Source: CAYPQL01 sp964412905 (GTDB lineage Bacteria > Patescibacteriota > Minisyncoccia > JAHIHE01 > JAGLIN01). Taken from it: a stretch of 31,468 nucleotides of DNA. Shown here in pieces: positions 23,885-31,468 of the stretch (position 1 is the first letter of the stretch; each line of letters starts with the position of its first letter). The notes under the pieces were generated by a model. It saw only the letters and a program-made list of their open reading frames with translations, made no database searches and had not been told where the DNA came from. A program made the position numbers and the translations under genes. The stretch is taken from the NCBI GenBank assembly GCA_964412905.1, contig CAYPQL010000009.1:1-31468 (forward strand). The letters are read 5' to 3'.

Positions 23885-26401
23885 ATGAAAACAAACAATA
23901 CAAAAGAATCAGGAAAAGTAGAGCCAGCAACGCTTCTTGGTTCTATAAAAACTATTAAGAATTATAATATACAGATAGATCGTAAGTGGCAAAAAAAATG
24001 GAGAGATTTTAATCTGTATAAATTTAAAAAAAACAAATTAGATAAAAAAATATATTGTTTAGAAATGTTTTCATATCCATCAGGAGCTCAATTACATATA
24101 GGTCATTGGTATAATTATGGACTTACGGATATTTGGGCTAGGTACAAGAGACTTCAAGGATACAATGTTTTAAATCCACAAGGATTTGATTCTTTTGGTC
24201 TTCCAGCAGAAAATTATGCAATAAAAACTGGAATACATCCGAAAGATTCTACATATAAGAATATTGACACCATGCGAAGACAACTAAAAGAGATGGGGAT
24301 AACTGCAGATTGGGACTATGAAATTATAACATCTGATCCCGAGTATTACAGATGGACTCAGTGGTTTTTTATTCAAATGTATAAAAAAGGATTGGCTTAC
24401 CGAAAAAATGCATCCGTTAATTGGTGCGATAAATGTAAAACAGTGCTTGCTAATGAACAAGTGGTAGGTGGTTATTGTGAACGATGTGGCACTGAAATAT
24501 ATTTAAAACAGTTAACACAGTGGTTTTTAAAAATTACAGCTTATGCTCAAGAATTATATGATTCCGTGGATAGTCTTGATTGGCCAGAAGAAACAAAAAA
24601 AATTCAAAAAAATTGGATAGGTCCATCAAGAGGCGCATTAATTGATTTTGTCATTATTAATAATGACAAAACTTTTTCTTTAAAAGCCTTCACAACTCGA
24701 CCAGATACTCTTTTTGGTTTGTCATATGTAGTTATTGCGCCAGAACACGAGATGATTAGCAGCTTATTGACTTCAGAACATCAAGACAATGTAAAAAAAT
24801 ACATTAAAAATGTAATGAAAAAAAGTGAGATTGATAGAATGTCAACAGAGCGTGAAATAACAGGAGTTTTTACAGGTTCTTATGCAATAAATCCTATCAA
24901 TAAAGAAAAGGTTCCTGTTTGGATTGCTGATTATGTAATCGCAAGCTATGGGACAGGTTTTGTTATGGCTGTGCCTGCGCATGATGAACGAGATTTTAAA
25001 TTCGCAATTAAATATAGTTTGCCTATTAAAAAAGTTGTTGATTCTATTAATGCAAAAAAAACAGATTTGCCATTTTGTGAATATGGTATATCTGTAAATA
25101 GTAAGGAATTTACTGGTTTAAAATCAAAAGAAGCTGGAAATAATATTGTAATGAAATTGAAAAGGGGGGGGAAAGCTGAATTCAAAACAACATTTCGCTT
25201 AAGAGATTGGCTTGTATCTCGACAAAGATATTGGGGTGCCCCTATCCCTATTATTTATTGCGAAAAATGTGGAGTAGTTCCTGTTCAAGAAAAGGACTTG
25301 CCGATTGTGCTTCCATACGAAGTTAAGTTTAAGCCAACTGGAGAATCTCCTCTATCAGAATGTGATGATTTTATTAATGTAAAATGTCCCGTTTGTAACG
25401 CAAATGCCAGACGGGAAACGGACACTTTAGACACATTTGTTGATTCCTCTTGGTATTTTTTACGCTATCCTGATTCTAAAAACGATAAAGAACCTTTTAA
25501 TAAAAATTTAATTAATAAAATTCTTCCTGTTGATAAATATGTTGGAGGAAGAGAGCACGCTAGTATGCATTTAATTTATGCGCGTTTTTTTACAAAAATG
25601 TTAAATGATTTGGGATATGTTAATTTTAGAGAACCGTTCCCATCATTATTACATCAAGGAGTGATAAATAGCGCGAATGGATTAAAAATGAGTAAATCAA
25701 AAGGAAATGTTATTTCTCCCGATGATTATGTTTTGAAATATGGGTCAGATGTTCTTAGATTGTATTTGGCTTTTGGTTTTTCTTATGTAGATGGCGGTCC
25801 CTGGAGTGATGAAGGAATTGAAGCAATTAGAATATTTGTTAAAAAGATTGAAGAATTTTTTACAAATACGAGTAAGGACAGTATTAAAAACTCTCAGCAT
25901 CTAGATTATTCGATCTCAGAAAAGAAATTAGATTATATTCGTAATTTTGCCATAAAAGCAATTAGTAGAGATGTTGAACAGTTTAAATTTAATACTTGCA
26001 TAGCAAGATTGATGGAATTTTTAAATGCTTTAAATATTTATATAAGGGGTGATGTTAACAAGAAATTTTTAAATAGCTGTCTTAATGATTTCACTATACT
26101 TTTAAGTCCATTTGCTCCACATTTTGCAGAAGAAATTTGGGAATTTTTAGGTAATGATTTTTCTGTATTTAATCAAATGTGGCCTAATTATGATAAAGCG
26201 CTTTTAATAAAAGAAGAGATAGAATTAGTGGTTCAGATTAATGGAAAACTGAGAGCAAGAATAGTTATTCCTTATAATTTATCCAAAGAAGAGTTGATTA
26301 AAAAAGCATTAGACGCCGAACTTGTACAAAAATGGCTAGAAGGCAAAGAAATAAAAAAGAAAATAATAATATCAAATAAACTTATAAATATTGTGGTTTA
26401 A
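23885..26401 (+). CDS. leuS: Leucyl-tRNA synthetase
   Basis: 838 residues; charges tRNA-Leu. HIGH is at 71-74 ('HIGHWYNYG') and KMSKS at 601-605. A zinc ribbon CDKC...CERC lies near 180-202. The CP1 editing domain has 'TTRPDTLFGLSYVV' and 'MAVPAHDERDF', so it can probably edit. A second CxxC pair ('CEKCG', 'CPVCN') brackets the return to the catalytic core at 'RDWLVSRQRYWGAPIP', and the anticodon-binding and C-terminal domains are complete. About 25 extra residues precede the usual start ('IDRKWQKKW' is the normal beginning). The gene is visibly AT-richer than the pilus region and lies inside the segment bounded by the two repeated leaders, which makes transfer possible. Confidence 0.96.
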   Translation: MKTNNTKESGKVEPATLLGSIKTIKNYNIQIDRKWQKKWRDFNLYKFKKNKLDKKIYCLEMFSYPSGAQLHIGHWYNYGLTDIWARYKRLQGYNVLNPQGFDSFGLPAENYAIKTGIHPKDSTYKNIDTMRRQLKEMGITADWDYEIITSDPEYYRWTQWFFIQMYKKGLAYRKNASVNWCDKCKTVLANEQVVGGYCERCGTEIYLKQLTQWFLKITAYAQELYDSVDSLDWPEETKKIQKNWIGPSRGALIDFVIINNDKTFSLKAFTTRPDTLFGLSYVVIAPEHEMISSLLTSEHQDNVKKYIKNVMKKSEIDRMSTEREITGVFTGSYAINPINKEKVPVWIADYVIASYGTGFVMAVPAHDERDFKFAIKYSLPIKKVVDSINAKKTDLPFCEYGISVNSKEFTGLKSKEAGNNIVMKLKRGGKAEFKTTFRLRDWLVSRQRYWGAPIPIIYCEKCGVVPVQEKDLPIVLPYEVKFKPTGESPLSECDDFINVKCPVCNANARRETDTLDTFVDSSWYFLRYPDSKNDKEPFNKNLINKILPVDKYVGGREHASMHLIYARFFTKMLNDLGYVNFREPFPSLLHQGVINSANGLKMSKSKGNVISPDDYVLKYGSDVLRLYLAFGFSYVDGGPWSDEGIEAIRIFVKKIEEFFTNTSKDSIKNSQHLDYSISEKKLDYIRNFAIKAISRDVEQFKFNTCIARLMEFLNALNIYIRGDVNKKFLNSCLNDFTILLSPFAPHFAEEIWEFLGNDFSVFNQMWPNYDKALLIKEEIELVVQINGKLRARIVIPYNLSKEELIKKALDAELVQKWLEGKEIKKKIIISNKLINIVV

Positions 26402-26506
26402 AAAAATAGTAAATTAATAAACATGAAAAAATATTTTGCTAAGTATTATTCAAAACTGCAGTTTCCGTTTTGATTATAGATAAATAGAAAAAGTGAATTT
26501 ATATAG

Positions 26507-26528
26507 AGGCATGATAGCCTATTTTTTT
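26507..26528 (+). terminator. Weak terminator-like hairpin after leuS
   Basis: AGGC (26507-26510) pairs with GCCT (26517-26520); short flanking pairs may extend it. A T run ends at 26528. The stem is short. Confidence 0.4.
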
Positions 26529-26529
26529 A

Positions 26530-26558
26530 TTGATTTTATATTTGTTTTATGGTATTTT
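26530..26558 (+). promoter_or_regulatory. Possible promoter for the restriction-modification pair
   Basis: TTGATT (26530-26535), 17-base spacer, TATTTT (26553-26558), 36 bases before the methyltransferase ATG. Confidence 0.4.
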
Positions 26559-26594
26559 GTAGTTAGTGGGTTATTCTTGATTATTATATAAAAT

Positions 26595-28172
26595 ATGGAA
26601 ACATTATTAACTATTCAACAAGCGAGTATCTTTGCCAGTAAATATTTAAATAAGAATGTTACTACTTCAAATATTTCTTATCTTATTCAGTATGGAAAAA
26701 TAAAAAAAAATAATGAAAATGGAAACACGCAAATTGTTAAACAAGATCTTGTTAAATATTATAATACTTATCAACCAACAAGAAAAACAGCTTGGAAAAA
26801 ACAGCTTGGAAATGATTTAAATTGGGATTTATCTTTTGAACAATACAAAGAAGCAGAAACAACCAAACATGTCCATCGTTTGCATCCATACAAAGGAAAA
26901 TTTATTCCTCAATTGGTAGAATATTTTTTGGATGATCATATTGATAATTTTAAAAAAGAAATTTATTTTAAAAAAGATGATATTGTTCTTGATCCCTTTT
27001 GTGGAAGCGGAACAATGTTAGTGCAAGCGAATGAATTAGGTATGCATGCTATCGGGGTTGATATTTCAGCTTTTAATGCATTTATTAGCAATATAAAAAT
27101 TGAAAGACATAATTTTTCTGAACTAAGAAATGAATTACAAAAAATTACAAACACATTATCAAAATTTATTACTAACTCAAAAATAGCTATCTTTGAAAAT
27201 GAACTTTTAAATGAACTTAAAAAATTTAACAATGAACATTTTCCTGTGCCAGAATACAAATATAAAGTGCAACAAAGAACTATTAATGAAATGAAATATG
27301 GAATAGAAAAAGAAAAGGAATTTTTGAAGATTTATCAGAGTTTAATTAAAAAATACAATATTAAATTAAAACAAAATAAAGCTGATAATTTCATTGATAA
27401 GTGGTATCTGCAAAGCACGCGAGCGGAAATTGATTTTGCTTTTGATTTAGTTAAGAAAATCAAAAATACTGAAATTAAAAAAGTTGCTGGTATTATTTTA
27501 AGTCGCACTATTCGTTCCTGTCGCGCTACAACTCATGCCGATTTAGCAACTTTGAAAGAACCTGTTCTTGCAACTTACTATTGTTCAAAACACGGAAAAA
27601 TTTGCAAACCGTTATTTTCAATTTTAGGATGGTGGAGAAGATATTCAATAGATACAGTAAATCGTCTACAGCAATTTGATAGGTTGCGAACAGAAACATA
27701 TCAAACTTGTCTCGCTGGCGATTCAAGAAATGTTGATATTTTTAAGTCATTAGAAAAAAGAAATCCTGTTTTGATGAAATTGGCAAAAAAAAGAAAAATC
27801 AAAGGAATTTTTTCTTCTCCGCCGTATGTTGGTCTAATCAACTATCACGAACAACATGCTTATGCATATGATTTGCTTGGGTTTAAGCGTCAAGATGATT
27901 TGGAAATCGGTCCGCTTTTTGACGGACAAGGGCAAGAAGCAAGGAAATCATACATTCAGGGGATTTCTGATGTTTTAAATAATTGCAAAAAGTTTTTAAC
28001 AAATGATTTTAATATTTTCTTAGTGGCGAACGACAAGTGGAATATGTATCCAGAAATTGCAGAGCGATCTGGAATGAAAATTATTAATCGTTTTAAGCGT
28101 CCTGTTTTAAATAGGACAGAGAAAGATAAAGGGGCTTATTGTGAGGAGATTTTTTATTTGAAAAAAATTTAA
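26595..28172 (+). CDS. DNA (cytosine-N4)-type methyltransferase of a type II system
   Basis: 525 residues. SAM-binding motif I is DPFCGSG (133-139), and the catalytic motif is SPPY (408-411), the form usual for N4-cytosine or some N6-adenine enzymes. Motif I comes first and the catalytic motif last, with about 270 residues between that probably include target recognition. Conserved 'HRLHPYKGKFIPQLVEYF' (near 96) precedes motif I. Residues 1-60 look like a helix-turn-helix of the MerR/excisionase type ('TIQQASIFASKYL'), perhaps for self-regulation. The endonuclease gene starts 12 bases after its stop. It should protect the sites that the endonuclease cuts. Confidence 0.88.
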   Translation: METLLTIQQASIFASKYLNKNVTTSNISYLIQYGKIKKNNENGNTQIVKQDLVKYYNTYQPTRKTAWKKQLGNDLNWDLSFEQYKEAETTKHVHRLHPYKGKFIPQLVEYFLDDHIDNFKKEIYFKKDDIVLDPFCGSGTMLVQANELGMHAIGVDISAFNAFISNIKIERHNFSELRNELQKITNTLSKFITNSKIAIFENELLNELKKFNNEHFPVPEYKYKVQQRTINEMKYGIEKEKEFLKIYQSLIKKYNIKLKQNKADNFIDKWYLQSTRAEIDFAFDLVKKIKNTEIKKVAGIILSRTIRSCRATTHADLATLKEPVLATYYCSKHGKICKPLFSILGWWRRYSIDTVNRLQQFDRLRTETYQTCLAGDSRNVDIFKSLEKRNPVLMKLAKKRKIKGIFSSPPYVGLINYHEQHAYAYDLLGFKRQDDLEIGPLFDGQGQEARKSYIQGISDVLNNCKKFLTNDFNIFLVANDKWNMYPEIAERSGMKIINRFKRPVLNRTEKDKGAYCEEIFYLKKI

Positions 28173-28184
28173 TTAAAATTAACT

Positions 28185-28961
28185 ATGCTTACTCAATCTC
28201 AAAAATTAACAATTAAACAAACTATAAAAACCGCTTTGCGAAATAAATTTGCGAATTATAATCCAGAACCGTCAGTAATGCCGTTCCATACACGACTTCT
28301 AGGTAAAGACAGGATGGCACTTTTTTCTTTTATCCATTCTCTTAATACCAATTTCGGCACCAGCATTTTTGAACCGGTCGCGCTTGCTTTGGCAAAATTA
28401 AAATTCAAAGAGGCAAAATCTCAAGAAAGTGCTGGCGGATATATTAGCGAAGCGGCGCAATTTGAAATTCAAAAAATAATGGACGGTTTGGCGGCAACTG
28501 ACATTGCGCCTAATAAATCAAAAGAGATTGAAATAATTAGAAAGGTTTGCCAAAAGGGAGAAATGCGAAAAGTGAAATTAACAAAAGTTGATGTTTATTT
28601 GAAAAGCAAAAACGATGAATTATTTTTATTTGATATCAAAACAGCTAAACCAAATAAAGGCGGCTTCAAAGAATTCAAAAGAACTTTATTAGAGTGGACA
28701 GCTGCTATTTTAGCGAAAGATTCAAAAGCAAAAATAAATACACTAATTGCTATTCCGTATAATCCTTATGAGCCAAAACCGTATAGTCGCTGGACAATGG
28801 CTGGAATGTTGGATTTAAAAAATGAACTGAAAGTAGCGGAAGAATTCTGGGATTTTTTAGGAGGAAAGGAAACTTATCAGGATTTGTTAAACTGTTTTGA
28901 AAAAGTTGGAGTGGAACTAAGAAAGGAAATTGATGAATACTTTGTGAAATATAACCAATGA
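28185..28961 (+). CDS. TdeIII-family type II restriction endonuclease
   Basis: 258 residues. Recognised from the family signature 'NPYEPKPYSRWT' (about 194-205) with 'EEFWDFLGG' after it and 'ISEAAQFEIQ' near 86. The nuclease centre is D136 in 'KVDVYL', then D150 and K152 in 'LFDIKTAKPN', a PD-(D/E)xK arrangement (D-x13-DxK). The family prototype is reported to recognise GGNCC; applying that specificity here is inference. It is paired with the methyltransferase just upstream, and both genes look complete, so the system may be active. Confidence 0.87.
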   Translation: MLTQSQKLTIKQTIKTALRNKFANYNPEPSVMPFHTRLLGKDRMALFSFIHSLNTNFGTSIFEPVALALAKLKFKEAKSQESAGGYISEAAQFEIQKIMDGLAATDIAPNKSKEIEIIRKVCQKGEMRKVKLTKVDVYLKSKNDELFLFDIKTAKPNKGGFKEFKRTLLEWTAAILAKDSKAKINTLIAIPYNPYEPKPYSRWTMAGMLDLKNELKVAEEFWDFLGGKETYQDLLNCFEKVGVELRKEIDEYFVKYNQ

Positions 28962-28964
28962 ATT

Positions 28965-29207
28965 ATGAACAGCGAACCCACCAAATCCTATCTCAAAACT
29001 CTAAAAAACTTTGCGCAATTCATGGAATATCGGGGAGTGAAAATAAAACAGGAATTTCAAAAGTTATTTTGGGAGAATTAAAAAAATAAATTCCAAATCT
29101 TTTGAAGATAAATTCGGCAATGGAGCGAATTAAGTTTTAATAAATATGGCGAAAAAGATTATTTTGCACAGTTTAAATGTAGGAATAAAAATGGAAAAAT
29201 CATTACA
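28965..29207 (+). pseudogene. Frameshifted 5' part of the gene at 29208
   Basis: Three frames read as one protein. They give 'MNSEPTKSYLKTLKNFAQF' (ATG 28965), then 'ENKTGISKVILGELKK' after a shift near 29035, then 'NSKSFEDKFGNGAN' after an A6 tract at 29081-29086, then 'FNKYGEKDYFAQFKCRNKNG', which runs in frame into the ORF at 29208. The shifts at short homopolymers suggest either recent decay or sequencing/assembly error. Confidence 0.55.
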
Positions 29208-29702
29208 ATGGCGAATTTAAATATCTTAGAAAGTGGAGTCTCAAGAAGAGCATGGATTAAAACGAAGGCAGATCGTTACAAAAATAACGGTAGAATTAGA
29301 CATGAATCAATTAATATACAAATAGGTCCTTTATTAAATATACAAGTTCATAGCTATCAGTCAAAGGAAGTCAAGGACAGAACAAAATATGAAACTGCTT
29401 TTGGAGGAATAGAGCATTTTGATATAGATATATACAGAAACGCCGATTTAATAGGCGGAAAACCATACGAGAGAATTACTGCAACAGACCTATATAATTT
29501 TTCAGACGAAAAGTATTTTAAAGGACTTAATGAATCTGCAAGAGAAGATTTTATTAGAAACTTTTTTAATAATAAAAACGATCTAGGTGAAATAAAACAA
29601 CATAAACTTAATATGGAAATATTATATCAAAGTTGTATGTCAAGTTTTGAAAATGAAAATGGTGGAAAAGTAAATGAAAAAACTTTTAGCTTAGTACTTT
29701 AA
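29208..29702 (+). CDS. Unknown protein, probably the C-terminal part of a disrupted gene
   Basis: 164 residues from an ATG at 29208. The frame remains open back to 29112 with coding-like sequence ('NKYGEKDYFAQFKC'), so this ATG is probably internal. It is polar and alpha/beta, with no membrane helix, cysteine cluster or nuclease motif recognised; 'RRAWIKTKADRYKNNGRIRH' is notably basic. It lies 3' of the restriction pair in the same direction and may be a defence accessory; that is only positional. No family recognised. Confidence 0.5.
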   Translation: MANLNILESGVSRRAWIKTKADRYKNNGRIRHESINIQIGPLLNIQVHSYQSKEVKDRTKYETAFGGIEHFDIDIYRNADLIGGKPYERITATDLYNFSDEKYFKGLNESAREDFIRNFFNNKNDLGEIKQHKLNMEILYQSCMSSFENENGGKVNEKTFSLVL

Positions 29703-29721
29703 AACAAAGACTAGGGACTCT

Positions 29722-29749
29722 CTGAAAAACTCTCTAAAAATAGTATAAT
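29722..29749 (+). promoter_or_regulatory. Promoter for the NUDIX gene
   Basis: CTGAAA (29722-29727), 16-base spacer, TATAAT (29744-29749). The -10 is perfect and the -35 weak. Confidence 0.6.
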
Positions 29750-29752
29750 AGA

Positions 29753-29775
29753 GATAGTTAATAAATCTAACTATC
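29753..29775. promoter_or_regulatory. Inverted repeat at the NUDIX transcription start
   Basis: GATAGTTA (29753-29760) and TAACTATC (29768-29775) are perfect inverted copies around ATAAATC, starting 4 bases after the -10 box. The position suits a repressor operator or a 5'-end RNA hairpin. Confidence 0.55.
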
Positions 29776-29781
29776 AAAATT

Positions 29782-29835
29782 ATGTCATCAACACAAAGCA
29801 CAAGGCTGCCTAATTTTTTAAGCGCAAGCCGATAA
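29782..29835 (+). CDS. Short ORF upstream of the NUDIX gene
   Basis: 17 residues (MSSTQSTRLPNFLSASR) ending two bases before the NUDIX ATG. No SD site is seen. It could couple translation to the next gene or be chance. Confidence 0.25.
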   Translation: MSSTQSTRLPNFLSASR

Positions 29836-29837
29836 TC

Positions 29838-30290
29838 ATGAAAAAAATAACATATAAAATAAAAATTATAAAATCAGCGGAGCAGATTCTATCGCGAAAT
29901 AATGTAAGTGCTGTGTTTCTGGTGGCATTTTCCGATGGCAAGGTTCTTGCTGTTCGCAATGAGAGAGGATGGGATATACCAGGAGGACATTTAGAAAAGA
30001 ATGAAACATTGTCAGGTGGTTTAAAACGTGAAACGCTAGAAGAGGCTGGCGCAAATTTTGAAAACGCTGAGGCTTTTGCCAGTCTTTCTTTTGAAAATTC
30101 AAAGAAAGTAATGTTATTTTTTGTTGCTTCTTCCTGCAACTTAGGAGTTTTTATTCCTTCCGAAGACGCGCTGGATCGAGAGCTTTTGCCAATAGATGAA
30201 TTGTTGCAAAGATATTATGGAAATAAAAAAATTCTAGCCACGCTTTTGCAAGAAGCTCAAAGCAGAATTCAACAGACTTTTGACCTTTGA
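29838..30290 (+). CDS. NUDIX hydrolase
   Basis: 150 residues with a complete Nudix box at 50-72: G, five residues, E, seven residues, then RETLEEAGA. This binds the metal and cleaves a nucleoside diphosphate bond. The N-terminal strands ('VSAVFLVAFSDGKVLAVRN') and 'WDIPGGHLEKNE' are typical. No extra domain points to a specific substrate, so housecleaning of oxidised or unusual nucleotides is only a family-level guess. It has its own promoter with an operator-like repeat and ends 8 bases before leader copy B. Confidence 0.9.
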   Translation: MKKITYKIKIIKSAEQILSRNNVSAVFLVAFSDGKVLAVRNERGWDIPGGHLEKNETLSGGLKRETLEEAGANFENAEAFASLSFENSKKVMLFFVASSCNLGVFIPSEDALDRELLPIDELLQRYYGNKKILATLLQEAQSRIQQTFDL

Positions 30291-30298
30291 CTAACCTC

Positions 30299-30587
30299 CC
30301 CCTTGACAAACTTTTTCTTTGTGCTAGACTGTTTTGTTGTATTGGGATACAATAAAAACAGGAGAAGGAGAGGGAGGTGGGCTATATGTCCATTATAATA
30401 AAGGATTGTTCTTTTAAATAAACATTTTCAAGGTGGCTTTTCTTGTTGAATATAATATTGGATATTGGAAATTAAGATATTGGGAAATTCATAATTCCTA
30501 ATTCCTAATTCCATATTCAAGATTTATAGTCAATAAAAAAAGCCACCAAAGAAAAAGGAGGTGGTTAAATAGACAAAGAAAAGAAAA
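30299..30587 (+). promoter_or_regulatory. Long repeated leader, copy B
   Basis: Second copy of the element at 23424. It has TTGACA (30303-30308), TAGACT (30325-30330), the same 5'-terminal hairpin, the same 11-codon ORF (30386-30421) and the same 18-bp stem (30432-30449 with 30530-30547). It differs mainly inside the loop, where AATTCCT is repeated and the copy is about 15 bases longer. Here it leads into a full gene (30608) with AAAGGAG. Confidence 0.85.
30386..30421 (+). CDS. Conserved 11-residue leader ORF (copy B)
   Basis: Same sequence and SD context as the ORF at 23511. Because the bases are identical as well as the codons, the repeat alone does not prove translation. Confidence 0.45.
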   Translation: MSIIIKDCSFK

Positions 30588-30607
30588 ATTAAAGGAGCGT
30601 GAAAAAA

Positions 30608-31012
30608 ATGAATGCAAATGCATATAAAAATAAAGGAGCAGGAATAGAAGAACTGATAAAGACGGGAATAAAGATTTTGCCAGTTCTGCTTTTGTTGGCA
30701 GTTGTTTCGGTAGGGGTATTCTTCATTTATAATTTTTACCCCCAGCAAGAGACTGCTCCCTACCATAGCCTTTCAATCAGTTCAAGTGAATTGATTAAAG
30801 AGACAGCTATGGCAAAAGACTTTTTTGTTCTGGAGTACATTCCAGAGCAAAAAATAGCCATAACAGGGTTATTAAAGCCTGGATATGGAAAAGTTATTGT
30901 CACTGCTGCTGATGGCAAAAAAGTCTCGTATTCTTTTGACAAGAATACGAATGGGTTAATTTTGCCACCCCCAGAAGAGTGGCAATCATTAAAGGTAACT
31001 GGATACTGGTAG
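30608..31012 (+). CDS. Small single-helix membrane protein
   Basis: 134 residues. The ATG at 30608 is chosen because GGAG (30594-30597) is 10 bases before it; the in-frame GTG at 30599 is adjacent to the SD site. One membrane helix (about 22-44, 'ILPVLLLLAVVSVGVFFIY') is followed by a beta-rich outer domain of about 85 residues with no cysteines ('KIAITGLLKPGYGKVIVTAA'). No family recognised. It is the only complete gene directly controlled by the repeated leader in this window. Confidence 0.7.
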   Translation: MNANAYKNKGAGIEELIKTGIKILPVLLLLAVVSVGVFFIYNFYPQQETAPYHSLSISSSELIKETAMAKDFFVLEYIPEQKIAITGLLKPGYGKVIVTAADGKKVSYSFDKNTNGLILPPPEEWQSLKVTGYW

Positions 31013-31037
31013 AGTATTCCATTACCTTTATTTTTTT
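30991..31037 (+). terminator. Rho-independent terminator
   Basis: AAAGGTAA (30991-30998) pairs with TTACCTTT (31022-31029), and GGATACT pairs with AGTATTCC inside it; a T run follows to 31037. It overlaps the stop codon of the gene at 30608 and ends just before the convergent gene. Confidence 0.85.
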
Positions 31038-31038
31038 A

Positions 31039-31467
31039 TTAAATTGCTACCACATTTAGTTCAACTTTTACAAACACCATATTATCACAGCAATCTATAA
31101 TAGTACCTGCGTTGTCAATAACCACAACATCTATAATGCAATAATTTGGACTTGTCGGTATGTCCAGCACGCGAATATGCGCAGATTCCTTTGTGTTCAC
31201 GGTTTCCGAATAATTAGGAAGAGAACTGCAACCGCCAAAATTATAAAAAAAGGTATAACCGGGAACCGCAAGATTTGTTGGATCCACTAATTCAGCTCTA
31301 AGATAAACCTTGGCATTCATAGGAACGCTTAAAATATTGCTACCGCCAGCGCCATATGTCCCTTCTTCTTCCACTCCTAGCCGCAAATTTACTGCCAAGC
31401 AATTCGCCGTTTTGCATGTGTCCTGGCAACTTGTTCCTGCAATTGGTATTTCGCTTTCATTAATACA
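31039..31467 (-). CDS. Cys-rich probable exported protein, C-terminal part (5' end outside window)
   Basis: The minus-strand frame is open from the window edge, so the TTG at 31398 is not the true start. The visible 142 residues begin 'CINESEIPIAGTSCQDTCKT' and contain ten cysteines, including 'CQDTC' and 'DCCD', in a beta-rich, helix-poor sequence ('NAKVYLRAELVDPTNLAVP'). That composition fits an extracellular Ig-like or adhesin domain with disulfides. No family recognised. It converges on the gene at 30608, separated by 26 bases. Confidence 0.6.
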   Translation of the reverse strand, partial: CINESEIPIAGTSCQDTCKTANCLAVNLRLGVEEEGTYGAGGSNILSVPMNAKVYLRAELVDPTNLAVPGYTFFYNFGGCSSLPNYSETVNTKESAHIRVLDIPTSPNYCIIDVVVIDNAGTIIDCCDNMVFVKVELNVVAI

Positions 31468-31468
31468 A

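Noticed and set aside
30599..30607. GTG start for the membrane protein at 30608
   Set aside because: It lies one base from the SD site; the ATG at 30608 has normal spacing.

Overview
The window looks like part of a Candidate Phyla Radiation (Patescibacteria, probably Parcubacteria-like) genome; this is inference. The signs are an AT-rich genome, a compact type IV pilus operon (pilB, pilC, minor pilins, pilM, pilN, pilO) without an outer-membrane secretin, most left-hand genes lacking Shine-Dalgarno (SD) sites, a tRNA gene with no encoded CCA, and a 'four helix bundle' (23S rRNA intervening-sequence type) protein gene. TGA is a normal stop codon (28959-28961, 30288-30290), so the UGA-recoding lineages are excluded.

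Layout. 3-1682: C-terminal part of a type III restriction (Res) subunit. 1927-3042: membrane-anchored thioredoxin-fold protein. 3347-5986: clpB. 6047-6549: decayed minus-strand gene, then a perfect 38-bp palindrome. 6768-19076: a one-direction block of histidine kinase, receiver protein, pilB, four-helix-bundle gene, pilC, a 761-residue prepilin-like protein with seven propeller-like repeats, a second prepilin, a PilX-like protein, pilM, pilN, pilO and a small membrane protein. 19155-19226: tRNA-Arg(TCT). 19466-20743: DEAD-box RNA helicase with a terminator-like hairpin just before its start. 20939-21080: MITE-like inverted-repeat element. 21294-23386: three-gene membrane module with an SPFH/band-7 protein, using strong SD sites unlike the left half.

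From 23424 to 30587 two nearly identical leaders of about 280 bp (promoter, 5'-terminal hairpin, 11-codon ORF, 18-bp stem with a variable loop) bracket a 6.9-kb segment. It holds leuS, an N4-cytosine-type DNA methyltransferase with a TdeIII-family endonuclease, a frameshifted unknown gene and a NUDIX hydrolase. A small membrane protein follows the second leader, and a Cys-rich exported protein enters from the right edge on the minus strand.

The most unusual signal is in the pilus operon. The four-helix-bundle gene between pilB and pilC is framed by a 32-bp inverted repeat with three mismatches, whose left arm begins exactly on the pilB stop codon. About 3.6 kb downstream, between two prepilin genes, lies the remnant of a second such gene, framed by a different inverted repeat of similar design. 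A third spacer (before pilM) has the arms but no gene. Together these suggest a mobile or RNA-processed cassette resembling rRNA intervening sequences but sitting between protein genes. The second proposed system is the duplicated leader.
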